Shown here: piece after piece, positions 54,507 to 63,611 of the stretch
Layout: every line of letters begins with the position of its first letter
How positions within the stretch are numbered: the stretch's first letter is position 1
Assembly (NCBI RefSeq): GCF_014904705.1
Contig: NZ_JACZCQ010000003.1
Coordinates: forward strand, 496,001 to 560,000
DNA length: 64,000 nucleotides
Origin: Nisaea sediminum
GTDB lineage: Bacteria > Pseudomonadota > Alphaproteobacteria > Thalassobaculales > Thalassobaculaceae
Direction of reading: 5' to 3'
Notes under the pieces: model-generated
Told to the model about the DNA's origin: nothing
Database searches by the model: none
What the model saw: the letters and a program-made list of their open reading frames with translations, nothing else
Translations under genes and position numbers: made by a program

Positions 54507-56045
54507 ATGAACCAAGCCGCGATACTGGCGCAAGTCGCGCGCATTCACGGGGATCGGCCGGCCATCTCCGAGGGCAAGCAGGTGCGCCGGACCTATCGCG
54601 AGCTCGGCGAGCGGGTCGCCCGCCTCGCGGGCGCGCTCCGCAACGAGCTCGATCTGCTCCCCGGCGACCGCGTCGCGCTGGCGATGAAGAACCACCCGCT
54701 CTTTCTCGAGATCCTCTACGCGATCTGGCACGCCGGCCTCGCGGCGGTGCCGATCAACGCCAAGCTGCACCCGAAGGAATTCGCCTACATCCTCTACAAC
54801 AGCGGCGCGCGCGCCTGTTTCGCGACGCCGGATCTTGCCGGCACGCTGGCGGACGCGAAACGCGAGGCGCCGGACCTCGAACATCTGATCGCCATCAGCG
54901 ATCCGGATTTCGAAGCTCTCTTCCGCGCCGCACCGATCCCGGCGGCGAGCGTCGATCCGGAAGGACTTTGCTGGCTCTTCTACACTTCCGGCACCACCGG
55001 ACGGCCGAAAGGCGCGATGATCACCCACCGCAGCCTGATGTTCGCCACCACGAACTATCTCGCCGACGTCGACGCCATCGCGCCGGCCGACTGCATGATC
55101 CACGCCGCCCCGCTGAGCCACGGTTCCGGCCTCTACGCGATGCCGCATGTCGCCAGGGGTGCCAACAACATCGTGCCGGAAAGCGGCGGCTACGATGTCG
55201 AGGAGACGCTGGAGCTGATCGCCCACTGGCCGGGCGCGAGCTTCTTCTTCGCCCCGACCATGGTCAGCCGCCTGATTAACCATCCGGGGCTCGAAGACGC
55301 GGACCTCTCGAACCTGAAGACCATCGTCTATGGCGGCGGACCGATGTATCTGGAGGACGTGGTGAAGGCGCTCGACCGGCTCGGTCCGAAGCTGACGCAG
55401 ATCTACGGTCTCGGCGAGGCGCCCATGACCATCACCGGGTTGCCGAAATCCGCCTATCTCGACACGGAGCATCCGCGCTATCTCGCCCGCCTCGCCTCCG
55501 CCGGCTTTGCCCGCACAGGCGTGGAGGTCCGCATCGTCGATGCTGACGGAAAGGACGTACCGTTCGGCGAGACCGGGGAGATCATCTGCCGCGGCGACAT
55601 CGTCATGGGCGGCTACTGGCTCAACCCGGACGCGACCGCCTCGGCGATCCGCAACGGCTGGCTCTGGACCGGCGATCTCGGCGCCATGGATGAAGACGGC
55701 TACGTCACCCTGAAGGACCGCTCGAAAGACATGATCATCTCCGGCGGCACAAACATCTATCCGCGCGAGATCGAGGAAGTGCTGCTGCGCCATCCCTATG
55801 TCTACGAGTGCGCCGTGGTCGGCCGCCCGCATGCCGACTGGGGCGAGGAAGTCGTCGCCTTCGTCGTTCCGCATCCGGAAAAGGAAATCGACACGGCGGA
55901 GCTCGACCGGCTCTGTCTCGACAACATCGCCCGCTTCAAGCGGCCGAAGGCCTACCGGGTGGTCACGGCGCTGACCAAGAACAATTACGGAAAGATCCTG
56001 AAGACGGAGCTGCGCGACTTGCTGGCGAAGGAGGCGGAAGGCTAA
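54507..56045 (+). CDS. acyl-CoA synthetase (AMP-forming)
   Basis: A 512-residue ANL-superfamily ligase. The P-loop-like motif is YTSGTTGRPKGAMITHRSL; other markers are IYGLGEAPMTITGLP, GYWLNPDATASAIRNGWLWTGDLG and the C-terminal lysine in NNYGKILKTEL. It activates a carboxylic acid as the CoA thioester; the substrate is probably a fatty or aromatic acid but cannot be read off. ATG 54507 follows GGGGA. It lies 41 bases before a guanidino-modifying enzyme gene and may be cotranscribed. Confidence 0.92.
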   Translation: MNQAAILAQVARIHGDRPAISEGKQVRRTYRELGERVARLAGALRNELDLLPGDRVALAMKNHPLFLEILYAIWHAGLAAVPINAKLHPKEFAYILYNSGARACFATPDLAGTLADAKREAPDLEHLIAISDPDFEALFRAAPIPAASVDPEGLCWLFYTSGTTGRPKGAMITHRSLMFATTNYLADVDAIAPADCMIHAAPLSHGSGLYAMPHVARGANNIVPESGGYDVEETLELIAHWPGASFFFAPTMVSRLINHPGLEDADLSNLKTIVYGGGPMYLEDVVKALDRLGPKLTQIYGLGEAPMTITGLPKSAYLDTEHPRYLARLASAGFARTGVEVRIVDADGKDVPFGETGEIICRGDIVMGGYWLNPDATASAIRNGWLWTGDLGAMDEDGYVTLKDRSKDMIISGGTNIYPREIEEVLLRHPYVYECAVVGRPHADWGEEVVAFVVPHPEKEIDTAELDRLCLDNIARFKRPKAYRVVTALTKNNYGKILKTELRDLLAKEAEG

Positions 56046-56086
56046 GCTGCCCGGCCTTACCTGACCACTCGCTCCGGATCGTCCTC

Positions 56087-56980
56087 ATGTCTTCTGGCTC
56101 GAATGCCTTCGCCGTCGGCTCCGAATACGGCGTCTTGCGCGACGTCTATCTTTGCCGTCCCGACAATTTCCAGTGGTCCGACATCGCCAAGGAGGACACG
56201 ACCGCGAATGCCGTGGTCCGCGCCACCCTGCGCGACGGAGTGCCGTTCGACCGAAAGACGGCGGAAACCGGCTACCGCGAGTTTATTGACGCCTACGAGG
56301 GCGCCGGCGTCACCTGCCATTTCGTCGAGACGGACCCGGCACTGAGCTACCAGATCTATACCCGCGATCCGTCGGTCATGACCCCCTGGGGCGTCTTCCT
56401 CTGCCAGATGTACCGCCAGCAGCGCCGCGGCGAGATCGCCCCGACCTACCGCTTCTACGAGAAGCTCGGCATTCCGGTCTGGAACTGGGCGACGGCGGGG
56501 CCGATCGAGGGCGGCGATATCCATCTGATCAAGCCGGGCGTCGCGGTCGTCGGCTATACCGGTCAGCGCACCACCGAGGTCGCGGCAAAGCAGCTCCAGT
56601 CCTGGCTCGAAGCCGAGGGCTGGGAATGCCGCCTGCAGCGCTTTGCCGAGCATTTCCTCCATCTCGACCTGCTCTACGCCACGGTGAACGAGCGCCTCGC
56701 CCTGATGTGCCTCGACGTGCTGCCGGATGATTTCGTCGCCTGGGTGAAGGGCCACGGCATCCAGCCCGTCGCGGTCACCTACAAGGAGGCGATGCAGCTG
56801 CAGTGCAACTGCATGTCGCTCGGGGACGACCGGGTGATTTCCTCGAAGGGCGCGAAGCGCGTGAACGAGGCGCTGCGGGCCGAGGGCATCACGGTGCTCG
56901 ACCCGGACCTCTCCATGTTCACCCAGGCCGGCGGCGGCCCGCGCTGCCTCTCGATGGCGCTGAAACGGGAAACGGTCTAA
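56087..56980 (+). CDS. amidinotransferase/DDAH-like guanidino-modifying enzyme
   Basis: A 297-residue enzyme of the guanidino-group modifying superfamily (arginine deiminase, DDAH, glycine amidinotransferase). Visible catalytic elements are TRDPSVMTPWG, GPIEGGDIHLI (EGGD), the central His in EHFLHLDLLYATVNERLALM and Cys287 in GGGPRCLSMA. The pattern resembles dimethylarginine dimethylaminohydrolase-like proteins rather than arginine deiminase. Substrate likely arginine or a methylarginine. ATG 56087 has no good Shine-Dalgarno. It shares four bases with the convergent VOC gene. Confidence 0.85.
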   Translation: MSSGSNAFAVGSEYGVLRDVYLCRPDNFQWSDIAKEDTTANAVVRATLRDGVPFDRKTAETGYREFIDAYEGAGVTCHFVETDPALSYQIYTRDPSVMTPWGVFLCQMYRQQRRGEIAPTYRFYEKLGIPVWNWATAGPIEGGDIHLIKPGVAVVGYTGQRTTEVAAKQLQSWLEAEGWECRLQRFAEHFLHLDLLYATVNERLALMCLDVLPDDFVAWVKGHGIQPVAVTYKEAMQLQCNCMSLGDDRVISSKGAKRVNEALRAEGITVLDPDLSMFTQAGGGPRCLSMALKRETV

Positions 56981-57351
56981 CGCGGGAAGGTCACCGCCTC
57001 GATCTTGTTGCCGTCCGGATCACGGATGAAGGCGCCGTAATAGACCGTGACCGTTGCCTGCCGATCGCCCGGCGCGCCATCACTGCGGCCGCCGCCCTCG
57101 AGCGCGGCAGCGTGGAACGCGTCGACAGCGTCTTTCGACGGCGCGCGGAGGCAGATATGGATGCCGGTCCCCTCCTCCACCGGTGCCATGCCCTCGCGCA
57201 GGTTCATCCAGAACTCCGGATATTTCTTGCCGAAGCCGATCGTCCGCTCCCTCTCGGTAAGCCGAACGAGGCCAAGCGGCGCCAGCACCCGGTCATAAAA
57301 CGCAGCGCTGCGAGCGAGGCTGGAGACGGCGATGGAGACATGGTCGATCAT
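56977..57351 (-). CDS. VOC-family protein (glyoxalase-like)
   Basis: A 124-residue vicinal-oxygen-chelate fold protein: IDHVSIAVSSLARSAAFYDRVLAPLGL opens the fold and AFIRDPDGNKIEAVTF closes it with the metal-ligand glutamate. The function is unknown; members include lyases, dioxygenases and resistance proteins. Only the first His and last Glu are clear metal ligands. Confidence 0.85.
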   Translation of the reverse strand: MIDHVSIAVSSLARSAAFYDRVLAPLGLVRLTERERTIGFGKKYPEFWMNLREGMAPVEEGTGIHICLRAPSKDAVDAFHAAALEGGGRSDGAPGDRQATVTVYYGAFIRDPDGNKIEAVTFPR

Positions 57352-57374
57352 CTCGCCAGTCTAGGCAGGTCCGG

Positions 57375-58625
57375 TCAGCCGAGGAACCACGGATTGTTCC
57401 CCGCCCAGGCGGCGGAAAGCGTTCCCATGCGGTGGGCGTAGGCATAGACGTCGTTGCCCTGGAAACGGGCGATCTCGTTGTCGGCGATCCGCTCCTGGTA
57501 GGTCCGGCTCATTTCGACGAAACGGTCGTTGGCCGCACTTTCCTCCGACGCACCCTCCGCGACGCGGGCATGCATTTCCTGAACCGCTGCAAGCAGATCC
57601 TCGGACGAACAGTCCTTCGCCCTCAACTGATGCGCTTGATACCAGTCGATATCCGGCAGCGGTCCGGAGATAAGCCTGTTCGGAAGCATGAACTCGAGCT
57701 GCTCGGCATAGGACAGCGGCTCCGTGCTGTCGCCGCGATAGAGCCGCTTGAAGAGGAAGATATCGCTGTCGAGATGGTGGCTCATCACAGTCGGCAACAG
57801 GTTGCTGTTGACGCTCGGCCGGCCGAATGCCCGCGCCAGCGCTTCCGGTCCGGACTGACAGTTCAGCGAGAAACTGCAGGTCGCCATCAGATAGATGTCG
57901 AGAAAGTCCTCCGCCCTCGGATCGTGCGCAAGATCGATCATGCGAGGCGACGGGTGATCGAAGGGAGGCGCGCCGGCGGCGCCAAGCCGGATGACCGCAT
58001 AGCCGGCCTCCAGAAGCCAGTCGACCGCTGGACGGAACCCCGCGGGATCGACCGCCCTCAGCTTTCCATAAGGTGCGCTGCTGGAATCATGAGAATAGCC
58101 CTCGTCGCGCATATGGAGTGTCACGAACGGCGTTCCGGGCTCAATATCGACGTCCCGCAACCAGCGATCTCCTGCACTCCGCATCTCCTCGCTCAGTTCG
58201 AGGAACCGCATAGGCTTCCGGGCCGCGCGATGCAACGTGTAGGCACGGTAGAACTTGTGCGTGTGCACCAGGAACAGCTCGAACGGCCCCATCCGCACGA
58301 TCCCGCGATCCAGATCGCGGAGCAGGAGGAGAGGCGCATGCTGGGTTTCCGCCATGCCGAAATCGCGCGCCAGAAGGTCGTAGAGCGGACGTTTCATCTT
58401 CGGCACGGCGCGCGGCGGCGTCAGAAGCACGATCCGGTCGTATTCGTCGCCATAAAGCGAGGCCAGGTAGTGCGGCTCCGGCGCCAGATGCCCGATCGCG
58501 TCGGCATAGGGCATCGAGTAAACCAGCGTCCGTCCGCCTTCGCGCAGATGCGGCTGCAGAGTCTGTCCGAGGATCTCCAGGGTCTCGGGCTTGCGCAGTT
58601 CTGCGACGAGCGACTCGATATCCAT
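57375..58625 (-). CDS. TIGR04372-family putative glycosyltransferase
   Basis: A 416-residue protein. The centre FVTLHMRDEGY, then VDWLLEAGYAVIRLGAAG, EDFLDIYLMATCSFSLNCQSGPEALARAF and RPSVNSNLLP is the pattern of the TIGR04372 family, thought to modify polysaccharides or proteins. ATG 58625 starts a natural N-terminus (MDIESLVAELRKPE). It lies four bases from the heme-demethylase gene on the same strand, so the two are probably one unit. A link to flagellin or cell-surface glycan is inference. Confidence 0.8.
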   Translation of the reverse strand: MDIESLVAELRKPETLEILGQTLQPHLREGGRTLVYSMPYADAIGHLAPEPHYLASLYGDEYDRIVLLTPPRAVPKMKRPLYDLLARDFGMAETQHAPLLLLRDLDRGIVRMGPFELFLVHTHKFYRAYTLHRAARKPMRFLELSEEMRSAGDRWLRDVDIEPGTPFVTLHMRDEGYSHDSSSAPYGKLRAVDPAGFRPAVDWLLEAGYAVIRLGAAGAPPFDHPSPRMIDLAHDPRAEDFLDIYLMATCSFSLNCQSGPEALARAFGRPSVNSNLLPTVMSHHLDSDIFLFKRLYRGDSTEPLSYAEQLEFMLPNRLISGPLPDIDWYQAHQLRAKDCSSEDLLAAVQEMHARVAEGASEESAANDRFVEMSRTYQERIADNEIARFQGNDVYAYAHRMGTLSAAWAGNNPWFLG

Positions 58626-58629
58626 CGCG

Positions 58630-59544
58630 TTAAGCGGCCTTCGACGCGAGTCCGTCGAGATAACGCATGAGCGCATCTTGGAATGGCGGCAGGCTTTTGT
58701 AGCGCTGCATGCCTTCCGGCATCTCCGCCAGAGCGGATCGCAGAGCCGCAGCGAGGTCCGGGCGCGTCTCCAGGCAGGAAAGCGGATCGACGAAGGTGCG
58801 GATGGTGAAGAGAATATCGCCGGATTTCGGCAGACGCCTCAGGGTCTGGCGTTCGATCCGGATCCAGAGCCGGTCGCCCGCATTCTCCCGCGTAATCACG
58901 GCCTCCGCCTCCGTACGGAACTTGCCGCCGGTCTGGAACAGGGCAGGATCGTCCATGATCGACCAGTTGAGCCGCTGGACCGGCTTGTCGGACCTCAGAT
59001 GCTCGAAGAACCGGTCGACCGGGCGTCCCAGCTTTTCGGCATAGCCCGAAACGCGTTCATGGATCCGCATCATCGGCTGGCCGAGCTTCTCGGCGAGCAG
59101 CCAGCGTGCCGGAAAACAGAGCGAGGCGGCGATAAGGACATAGCCTTCCTCGCCCGGCCGCATCAGGCAGAGATCCTCCTGTACCAGCCGGCCCGCAAGA
59201 TCGAGCGCCTGGTCGGCGAAATCCGCCATCCGGTAACTCTTTCCGGTCTCGCGAACGGTGACGGTACCGTCTTCGAAGCCGATCAGCCCCGGATGGTATT
59301 TTTCCAGATGCTCCAGCAGGAGCACGAGCACCTCGCGCTGGGCCTCCTCGCAGCCCGGAAGGGCGTCGAACACCGCCTTGCGGTTCGCTGCGAGCAGGCG
59401 TTCCTTCTCCAGGAGTTCCGCCGCGCGATTGTCATCCGCGTCGATCCAGTCCTTGGGATCGAGCGCAACCAGCCCCATCGCCAATGCGAACTTGCCGTTG
59501 GCATAGGGTGCGTAGCGCGGGCCCGCAATTCCTGATGCTGTCAC
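58630..59544 (-). CDS. DUF3445 heme-dependent oxidative N-demethylase-like protein
   Basis: A 304-residue protein of the DUF3445 family, which includes heme oxidases that demethylate tertiary amines such as dimethylamine and whose relatives use other substrates. Conserved stretches are FALAMGLVALDPKDWIDADD, LIAASLCFPARWLLAEKLGQPMMRIHE and RIERQTLRRLPKSGDILFTIRTFVDPL. A His serving as heme ligand is likely in RIHERV. It is next to the TIGR04372 gene (four-base gap) and follows the FKBP gene by nine bases. Confidence 0.83.
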   Translation of the reverse strand: MTASGIAGPRYAPYANGKFALAMGLVALDPKDWIDADDNRAAELLEKERLLAANRKAVFDALPGCEEAQREVLVLLLEHLEKYHPGLIGFEDGTVTVRETGKSYRMADFADQALDLAGRLVQEDLCLMRPGEEGYVLIAASLCFPARWLLAEKLGQPMMRIHERVSGYAEKLGRPVDRFFEHLRSDKPVQRLNWSIMDDPALFQTGGKFRTEAEAVITRENAGDRLWIRIERQTLRRLPKSGDILFTIRTFVDPLSCLETRPDLAAALRSALAEMPEGMQRYKSLPPFQDALMRYLDGLASKAA

Positions 59545-59553
59545 CGGAATATC

Positions 59554-60306
59554 CTACTTCTCGACCGGATTGCCGTCCTTGGTCCAGCCGACAATTCCGG
59601 TTTCGTGATTGTAAACCCGCGCGTAACCGGCCTGGTCGGCCATCGCTCGGGCGAGCGCGAGGGAGCGGTTGCCCGTGCGGCAGATCAGGACGACTTCCTG
59701 ATCTCGGGCGACCAGCTTGTCGACCGCTTCCGGGAAACTCGGCACGAACTGGCCGCGCCCGTCGAAAGCGGTCAGCTTCTTCGCTCCCGGCACGGTTCCG
59801 GTCTCCGCCCACTCGTCCGGACGCCGGATGTCAATGACGGTGACCCCGCGATCGATCAACGCCTTCAGGTCCGCATTGCCGATCGTCTTGAATTTCGGCG
59901 CCGCGACGGAGATCAGCTCGACCTCGAACTTGAGCGTCGCATTCGGCGGAATGAGCCCCGCACCCGCGCCTTTCTCGCCATAGGCCATGTCGGCCGGAAT
60001 GATCAGCTCGCGCTTGCCTCCGGCCTTCATACCTTCCACGCCTTCATCCCAGCCGGGGATCACCTGTCCGGCGCCGAGCGTGAAGGTGAAGGGCGTATTG
60101 CGATCGAGGCTGGAGTCGAACTTGGTCCCGTCCATCAGCCAGCCGGTATAATGGACCGTCACCGAAGCGTTCTCGGAGGCTACGGCACCGGAACCAACGG
60201 CCAGGTCCTTGACGGTCAGATGACCAGGCTCGTGATAGGCTTCGCCAGCGCCCGGGAAAAGGGCAAGAGTGAGCGCAGCCGCAGCGGCGCGCAGAATATT
60301 CGGCAT
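59554..60306 (-). CDS. secreted FKBP-type prolyl isomerase fused to a rhodanese
   Basis: A 250-residue fusion. The signal peptide ([20 protein letters not shown]) is followed by an FKBP domain (residues about 30-130: [41 protein letters not shown]) and then a rhodanese domain (residues about 140-245: [20 protein letters not shown], with the active-site loop LICRTGNRS around Cys209). Prolyl isomerase and sulfur transfer in one periplasmic chain suggests protein folding plus a redox or thiol role. It precedes the DUF3445 gene by nine bases. Confidence 0.93.
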   Translation of the reverse strand: MPNILRAAAAALTLALFPGAGEAYHEPGHLTVKDLAVGSGAVASENASVTVHYTGWLMDGTKFDSSLDRNTPFTFTLGAGQVIPGWDEGVEGMKAGGKRELIIPADMAYGEKGAGAGLIPPNATLKFEVELISVAAPKFKTIGNADLKALIDRGVTVIDIRRPDEWAETGTVPGAKKLTAFDGRGQFVPSFPEAVDKLVARDQEVVLICRTGNRSLALARAMADQAGYARVYNHETGIVGWTKDGNPVEK

Positions 60307-60394
60307 TTCCCTGATCCTTGCGATGGGATGTCCCGCTCAGGGTAATGGGTGGCGCCGGGAAGTCCAATCAATCTGCGACACGTGACAATCCGCC

Positions 60395-61093
60395 CTACTC
60401 AGGAAGGGTCATACGCCAGGCATCCGCCCGCTTGGCTGCTTCCGCCTGGTCCTTGTCTTCCATTGCCGCGCGCACCGTGCTCATTGCCTGATGGACGCCG
60501 TCGGCGCCGGCCCTCTCCGCCAGAATCAGCCATTTCAGGGCTTCGATCAGGTCGCGGTCGACACCTTCGCCGCGGGCATAAAGAATACCGAGCGGTAGGA
60601 AAGCCTGCCGCACACCCTTTCCGGCCGAAATCTCGTAGAGACGGGCCGCTTCCTTCGGATCCCGCGATCCGCCGGTCCCGGTCTCGAGCATAATCGCGTA
60701 ATTGAACTCCGCCTCGCGCAGACCGACATCCGAGGCGGCGCCAAACCACTTACGGGCTTCGGCGAGATCCTTCGGGACGCCTTGACCGATCTGGTAGAGC
60801 ACCCCGAGCCTGTATTGGGCGAGCGCGTACCCGCCTTCTGCGGCCTTCTTGTAGAGCTCGACCGCCCGCGCCCTGTCTGCTTCGCCCTGGCTACCTTGCG
60901 CGCCGCGCTCCAGTGCCAGACCGTAATAGAACTGCGCCTTCGCATCGCCGGCTTCGGCCTGTGCACGGTACCAGTCCATGGCCTCTCCATAGGTCTGCCG
61001 CTGGCTATCCGCGGCGACGGCGGGACCGGAAAGCAGAAGGGCGAAGGCTGCGAAGAGTGGCGGGAGTACCCGTTTCAAGGAAAATTCCGTCAA
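60395..61093 (-). CDS. Sel1-repeat protein, secreted
   Basis: A 232-residue protein with a signal peptide (LKRVLPPLFAAFALLLSGPAVA) and five Sel1-like repeats, for example AKAQFYYGLALERGAQGSQGE, AQYRLGVLYQIGQGVPKDLAEARKWF and AFLPLGILYARGEGVDRDLIEALKWL. Such proteins bind partners in envelope regulation. It is one of two small secreted genes in tandem, 21 bases downstream of the lipoprotein gene. Confidence 0.88.
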   Translation of the reverse strand: MTEFSLKRVLPPLFAAFALLLSGPAVAADSQRQTYGEAMDWYRAQAEAGDAKAQFYYGLALERGAQGSQGEADRARAVELYKKAAEGGYALAQYRLGVLYQIGQGVPKDLAEARKWFGAASDVGLREAEFNYAIMLETGTGGSRDPKEAARLYEISAGKGVRQAFLPLGILYARGEGVDRDLIEALKWLILAERAGADGVHQAMSTVRAAMEDKDQAEAAKRADAWRMTLPE

Positions 61094-61114
61094 ATCAATG
61101 AACTGAAAGCCCCG

Positions 61115-61363
61115 TCAGGGCGAGAGAGGACCGGTGCCGGCGTTCGGTCTGGGGGATGGGCCCTCATAGCCGACAAGCCGGTTGGCTTCCTTGCCGTCGA
61201 GAGGCTGGGAGTAGCAATTGACCTTGCCGAGGGTCTTGTAGCAATAGCGCGGCTCGGGCGGCCGGGGCGGCTCTGCCTCGGCTTTCTGCCCGAACTGCAG
61301 GGGCAGCTCGGCACAAGCGGCTGTCAGAAGGCACACCAGCAGGATCAGGGTTCGGACCGCCAA
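61115..61363 (-). CDS. small lipoprotein with PEPRYCYKTLG motif
   Basis: An 82-residue protein. The lipobox is LLTAAC (Cys17), and the mature part has a Pro-rich linker and PEPRYCYKTLGKVNCY with two cysteines, then LVGYEGPSP. The pattern is typical of small alphaproteobacterial outer-membrane lipoproteins of unknown role. It lies 21 bases upstream of the Sel1 gene on the same strand. Confidence 0.75.
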   Translation of the reverse strand: MAVRTLILLVCLLTAACAELPLQFGQKAEAEPPRPPEPRYCYKTLGKVNCYSQPLDGKEANRLVGYEGPSPRPNAGTGPLSP

Positions 61364-61495
61364 GGATGGCTCCAGTTTTTGTCCAAGTCGTTCGGAATGT
61401 GACGTTATTACCCGTAATTGGCAATTGAAAAGCGGACCGTGAGAAGAACCGCCGCATCCTCTCCCGGGCGGAAGATCGGCTCGTCCAGCCCGCTC

Positions 61496-62377
61496 TCACT
61501 CAGCTTTCAGGTGGCGGTCGAAGAAGGCCGGAACCCGTCGGAAAGCGTCTTGCCGTGCCACGTGGTCGGTCCCCTGAAGCGGCGCCTCGCCCGCGGCGGT
61601 GAGCGGTCCCGGCCGCTTCCGCAGCTTCATGTTCGGGGCGTCGAAGGAATGCACGGCACCTTCGTAAATCACCATCTCGACCGGCTCACCCCGGCTCCGG
61701 GCGAGATCGATGAAGGTCTTGCAGGGCGCGGGCCGGGTCCAGTTGTCGGCGCCGCCATGCAGGACCAGAAGCGGCGCGACCGTCGACCAGCTTCCCGGTG
61801 CCACGTCGGTAAAGGGCTGCGATTGCTGCCGTTCGCTGCACGAGCCCGGATAGAGCGCGACCGCCGCCCTGAAATCGTGCGCGGGCGGTGGCACCGGACG
61901 TCCTATGCTCCTGCGCGACAGGGTCAGCAGCGCGATGCCCCCGCCCTGGGACCAGCCGATCAGGCCGATCCGGTCCGCCTTGATGTCGCTGCGCGCCTGC
62001 AGAAAACGCAGCCCCGCATAGGCGTCTCCCGGACGCGCCCGGAGCATGGTCCTGCGTTCCGACACGTTGCCGCAGGTCGCGCCCATGCCGCGCGAGCCCG
62101 CGCTGTCGATCATCAGCACGGCATAGCCCTGCGCGGTCATGTGGTTGGACCATGCGCGATAGGTCGAGGAGACGCCCCCATTCCTGCCAAGGCCGCTGCA
62201 ACCATGGAGGAACACCAGAGCGGGCCAGGGCGCCGGGAAAAGGTAGGGACTGTCCGGAAGCTCGAGGCGGGCGTTCAAGGAAATCCCGCCCTCGGCGGGG
62301 ACCTGCACCTGCTCGGCGCGCGGCCCGGAAACCGCCGCCAGAAGGATCAGTATCCCAATGCACAGGACTCTCGCCAT
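61496..62377 (-). CDS. secreted dienelactone-hydrolase-like enzyme
   Basis: A 293-residue alpha/beta hydrolase. The signal peptide (MARVLCIGILILLAAVSGPRA) precedes LVFLHGCSGLGRNGG, then the nucleophile motif GLIGWSQGGGIALL (G-x-S-x-G) and the late VIYEGAVHSFDAP with the catalytic His. The group is often annotated dienelactone hydrolase; the real substrate is unknown. ATG 62377 fits the signal peptide; upstream extensions do not. It diverges from the agmatine-deiminase gene. Confidence 0.87.
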   Translation of the reverse strand: MARVLCIGILILLAAVSGPRAEQVQVPAEGGISLNARLELPDSPYLFPAPWPALVFLHGCSGLGRNGGVSSTYRAWSNHMTAQGYAVLMIDSAGSRGMGATCGNVSERRTMLRARPGDAYAGLRFLQARSDIKADRIGLIGWSQGGGIALLTLSRRSIGRPVPPPAHDFRAAVALYPGSCSERQQSQPFTDVAPGSWSTVAPLLVLHGGADNWTRPAPCKTFIDLARSRGEPVEMVIYEGAVHSFDAPNMKLRKRPGPLTAAGEAPLQGTDHVARQDAFRRVPAFFDRHLKAE

Positions 62378-62582
62378 GTCGCCGACTCTCCAAGCCAAGC
62401 ACGCCGGACGATATCCGATCCTGTCACAACCGGCCACATCCCCCGCAGCGCCGCACTCGCATGGTCCGACATGCGCCGAATGCGATAGCCTTGCCCGGTT
62501 TTTCCCTTTCCTTTTTGCCCGCCCCTGAAAAAATGCATGCGGCGGAGGTACCCCGCCTTTCAGTTTACAGGGGATTTCGAGA

Positions 62583-63611
62583 ATGACCTGGGTCATGCCG
62601 CCGGAAACAGCTCCCCAGGACCGGATCTGGATGGCGTTTCCGCGTGAAGGCGCAACGCTCGGCTCCAGCGCCTCCGAACAGGAAGCCGGTTATGCCGCCT
62701 GGGCCGAGGTTGCCAACACCATCGCGGCTTTCGAACCCGTGTCGATCCTCGTCGATCCGTCCGAGATGGCGCGGGCACGCCGCATGCTGTCGAGCGAGAT
62801 CGAGATCATCGAGCGTGTCATCGACGATTTCTGGATGCGCGATCCGGGACCGACCTTCGTGCATGCCGAAGACGGATCGCTTGCCGCAATCGACTGGATT
62901 TTCAATGGCTGGGGCGGCGGCGACTGGACATCCGCCCGGAACGATCGCGGCATCGCCCGTTTCATCGCCGGACTTACCGGCGTGCCGGTTGTCTCCTCGC
63001 TGCTCGTCAACGAGGGCGGCGGCCTGCATGTGGACGGCGAAGGAACAATCCTCCTCACCGAGACGGTGCAGCTCGATCCCGACCGCAACCCGCATGCCGA
63101 CAAGGAGCGCGTCGAGGCGGAAATGGCCCGCACCCTCGGCGCCACGAAAACGATCTGGCTGCCGCGCGGCCTGACGCGGGATTACGAGCGCTTCGGCACC
63201 CGCGGTCATGTCGATATCGTCGCGACCTTCCCCTCGCCCGGCACCGTGCTGCTGCACGACCAGTGTCATCCGGACCACCCCGACCATGCGGTGACGAAGG
63301 AGATCCGCGCGCTCCTGTCCGAAGCGACGGACGCGCGGGGTCGCCGTCTCGAGATCCTCGACCTGCCAGCGCCCGACACCCTGACCGACGCCCATGGGCC
63401 GGTCGACTGGAGCTACGTCAACCATCTCGTCGTCAATGATGGTGTGATCGCCTGCGGTTTCGGGGAAGCGGGGGCGGATGCACGGGCCCGGGATATCCTC
63501 GCCGCTGCCTATCCCGGCCGCCGCGTGGTGACGGTCGATGCCCGCGAGCTCTTCGCACGCGGCGGCGGCATTCATTGCATTACGCAGCAACAGCCGAAAC
63601 CGAAGACATGA
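62583..63611 (+). CDS. aguA: agmatine deiminase-like protein
   Basis: A 342-residue guanidino-modifying enzyme of the agmatine deiminase/porphyromonas-type family. It converts agmatine to N-carbamoylputrescine. Catalytic features are DDFWMRDPGPTFV, LLVNEGGGLHVDGEGTILL (EGGG), GHVDIVATF with the His, and Cys332 in GGGIHCITQQQP. AGGGGA precedes the ATG. It overlaps the amidase gene by four bases (ATGA), which suggests a two-step pathway in which the amidase handles the carbamoyl or another amide. Confidence 0.87.
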   Translation: MTWVMPPETAPQDRIWMAFPREGATLGSSASEQEAGYAAWAEVANTIAAFEPVSILVDPSEMARARRMLSSEIEIIERVIDDFWMRDPGPTFVHAEDGSLAAIDWIFNGWGGGDWTSARNDRGIARFIAGLTGVPVVSSLLVNEGGGLHVDGEGTILLTETVQLDPDRNPHADKERVEAEMARTLGATKTIWLPRGLTRDYERFGTRGHVDIVATFPSPGTVLLHDQCHPDHPDHAVTKEIRALLSEATDARGRRLEILDLPAPDTLTDAHGPVDWSYVNHLVVNDGVIACGFGEAGADARARDILAAAYPGRRVVTVDARELFARGGGIHCITQQQPKPKT

